Shown here one piece after another: positions 44,055-44,087 of a DNA stretch of 44,087 bases; positions within the stretch are counted from its first letter, which is position 1, and each line of letters opens with the position of its first letter. Source of the DNA: an uncultured Collinsella sp. Its GTDB lineage: Bacteria > Actinomycetota > Coriobacteriia > Coriobacteriales > Coriobacteriaceae. The position numbers and the translations under genes were made by a program. Location: assembly GCA_900542125.1 (NCBI GenBank), contig UQMO01000013.1:1-44087 (forward strand). The letters are read 5' to 3'. The notes beneath the pieces are model-generated. The model saw only the letters and a program-made list of their open reading frames with translations. It was not told the origin of the DNA and made no database searches.

Positions 44055-44087
44055 CTGTCTCTTATACACATCTGACGCTGCCGACGA
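44055..44087. other. Sequencing adapter at contig end (artefact)
   Basis: CTGTCTCTTATACACATCT is the Nextera (Tn5 mosaic end) adapter, and the following GACGCTGCCGACGA is its read-2 extension. It is not genomic and shows that the contig ends in untrimmed reads. Confidence 0.97.

Overview
The window looks like one assembled contig from a high-GC gut actinobacterium of the class Coriobacteriia, most likely Collinsella or a close relative. This is inferred from gene content and codon style, not from a marker gene. The contig ends on the right in a sequencing-adapter sequence (44055-44087), so the genome does not really stop there.

Host part (1-18885). A large AAA/SARP-type transcriptional regulator (448-3447) faces a convergent minus-strand block: YhbY, a methyltransferase, an UPF0210 (PFL/DUF711) protein, and a methionine operon. 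The operon runs metF, then a separate MetH activation-domain gene, then a MetH that lacks that domain. A 134-bp nested inverted repeat (5028-5161) lies between the UPF0210 gene and the methyltransferase. A type III glutamine synthetase (11307-13394) follows. Next comes an alpha-glucoside uptake locus: a divergent GntR/UTRA regulator, a GH4 6-phospho-alpha-glucosidase and a PTS EIIBC, with two identical TGTCTAGACA operators around a TATAAT box. A serine hydrolase of the beta-lactamase family is the last host gene.

Prophage part (about 19000-44054). All genes lie on the minus strand and are packed as in an HK97-type siphovirus, so they read from right to left. The order is ParB-methyltransferase, zinc-ribbon protein, terminase small and large subunits, portal, ClpP-like protease, major capsid protein, head-tail connectors, major tail protein, tail chaperone pair with a -1 frameshift (CCCTTTA), tape measure, Fn3 tail protein, baseplate hub, small baseplate protein, BppU-like protein, the DGR target protein, reverse transcriptase, XkdW-like, XkdX-like, a membrane protein, r1t-type holin, C39-like peptidase, and GH25/CW_7/LysM endolysin. 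Integrase, repressor and replication genes are not in the window and would lie beyond the right end.

The most notable system is a diversity-generating retroelement (DGR) in the tail-tip region. A 110-nt variable repeat (VR, 23481-23590) at the 3' end of a 531-aa tail-tip protein is matched without gaps by a template repeat (TR, 23247-23356). The TR lies between that gene and a YMDD reverse transcriptase. Nine of the 14 differences fall at TR adenines; the other five are not at adenines and cluster within 25 bp. A 9-bp hairpin straddles the target stop codon just beyond the VR, as in the Bordetella phage BPP-1 element. No avd-like accessory gene is recognisable.

A second pattern is a recurrent element (AATMTCACG, then about 9-11 nt, then TAY) found four times on the coding strand. 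It lies 25-65 bp upstream of the methyltransferase, portal, capsid and xkdW starts. I propose it as a phage-specific late promoter or activator site; two copies are buried in the 3' ends of the protease and reverse-transcriptase genes.
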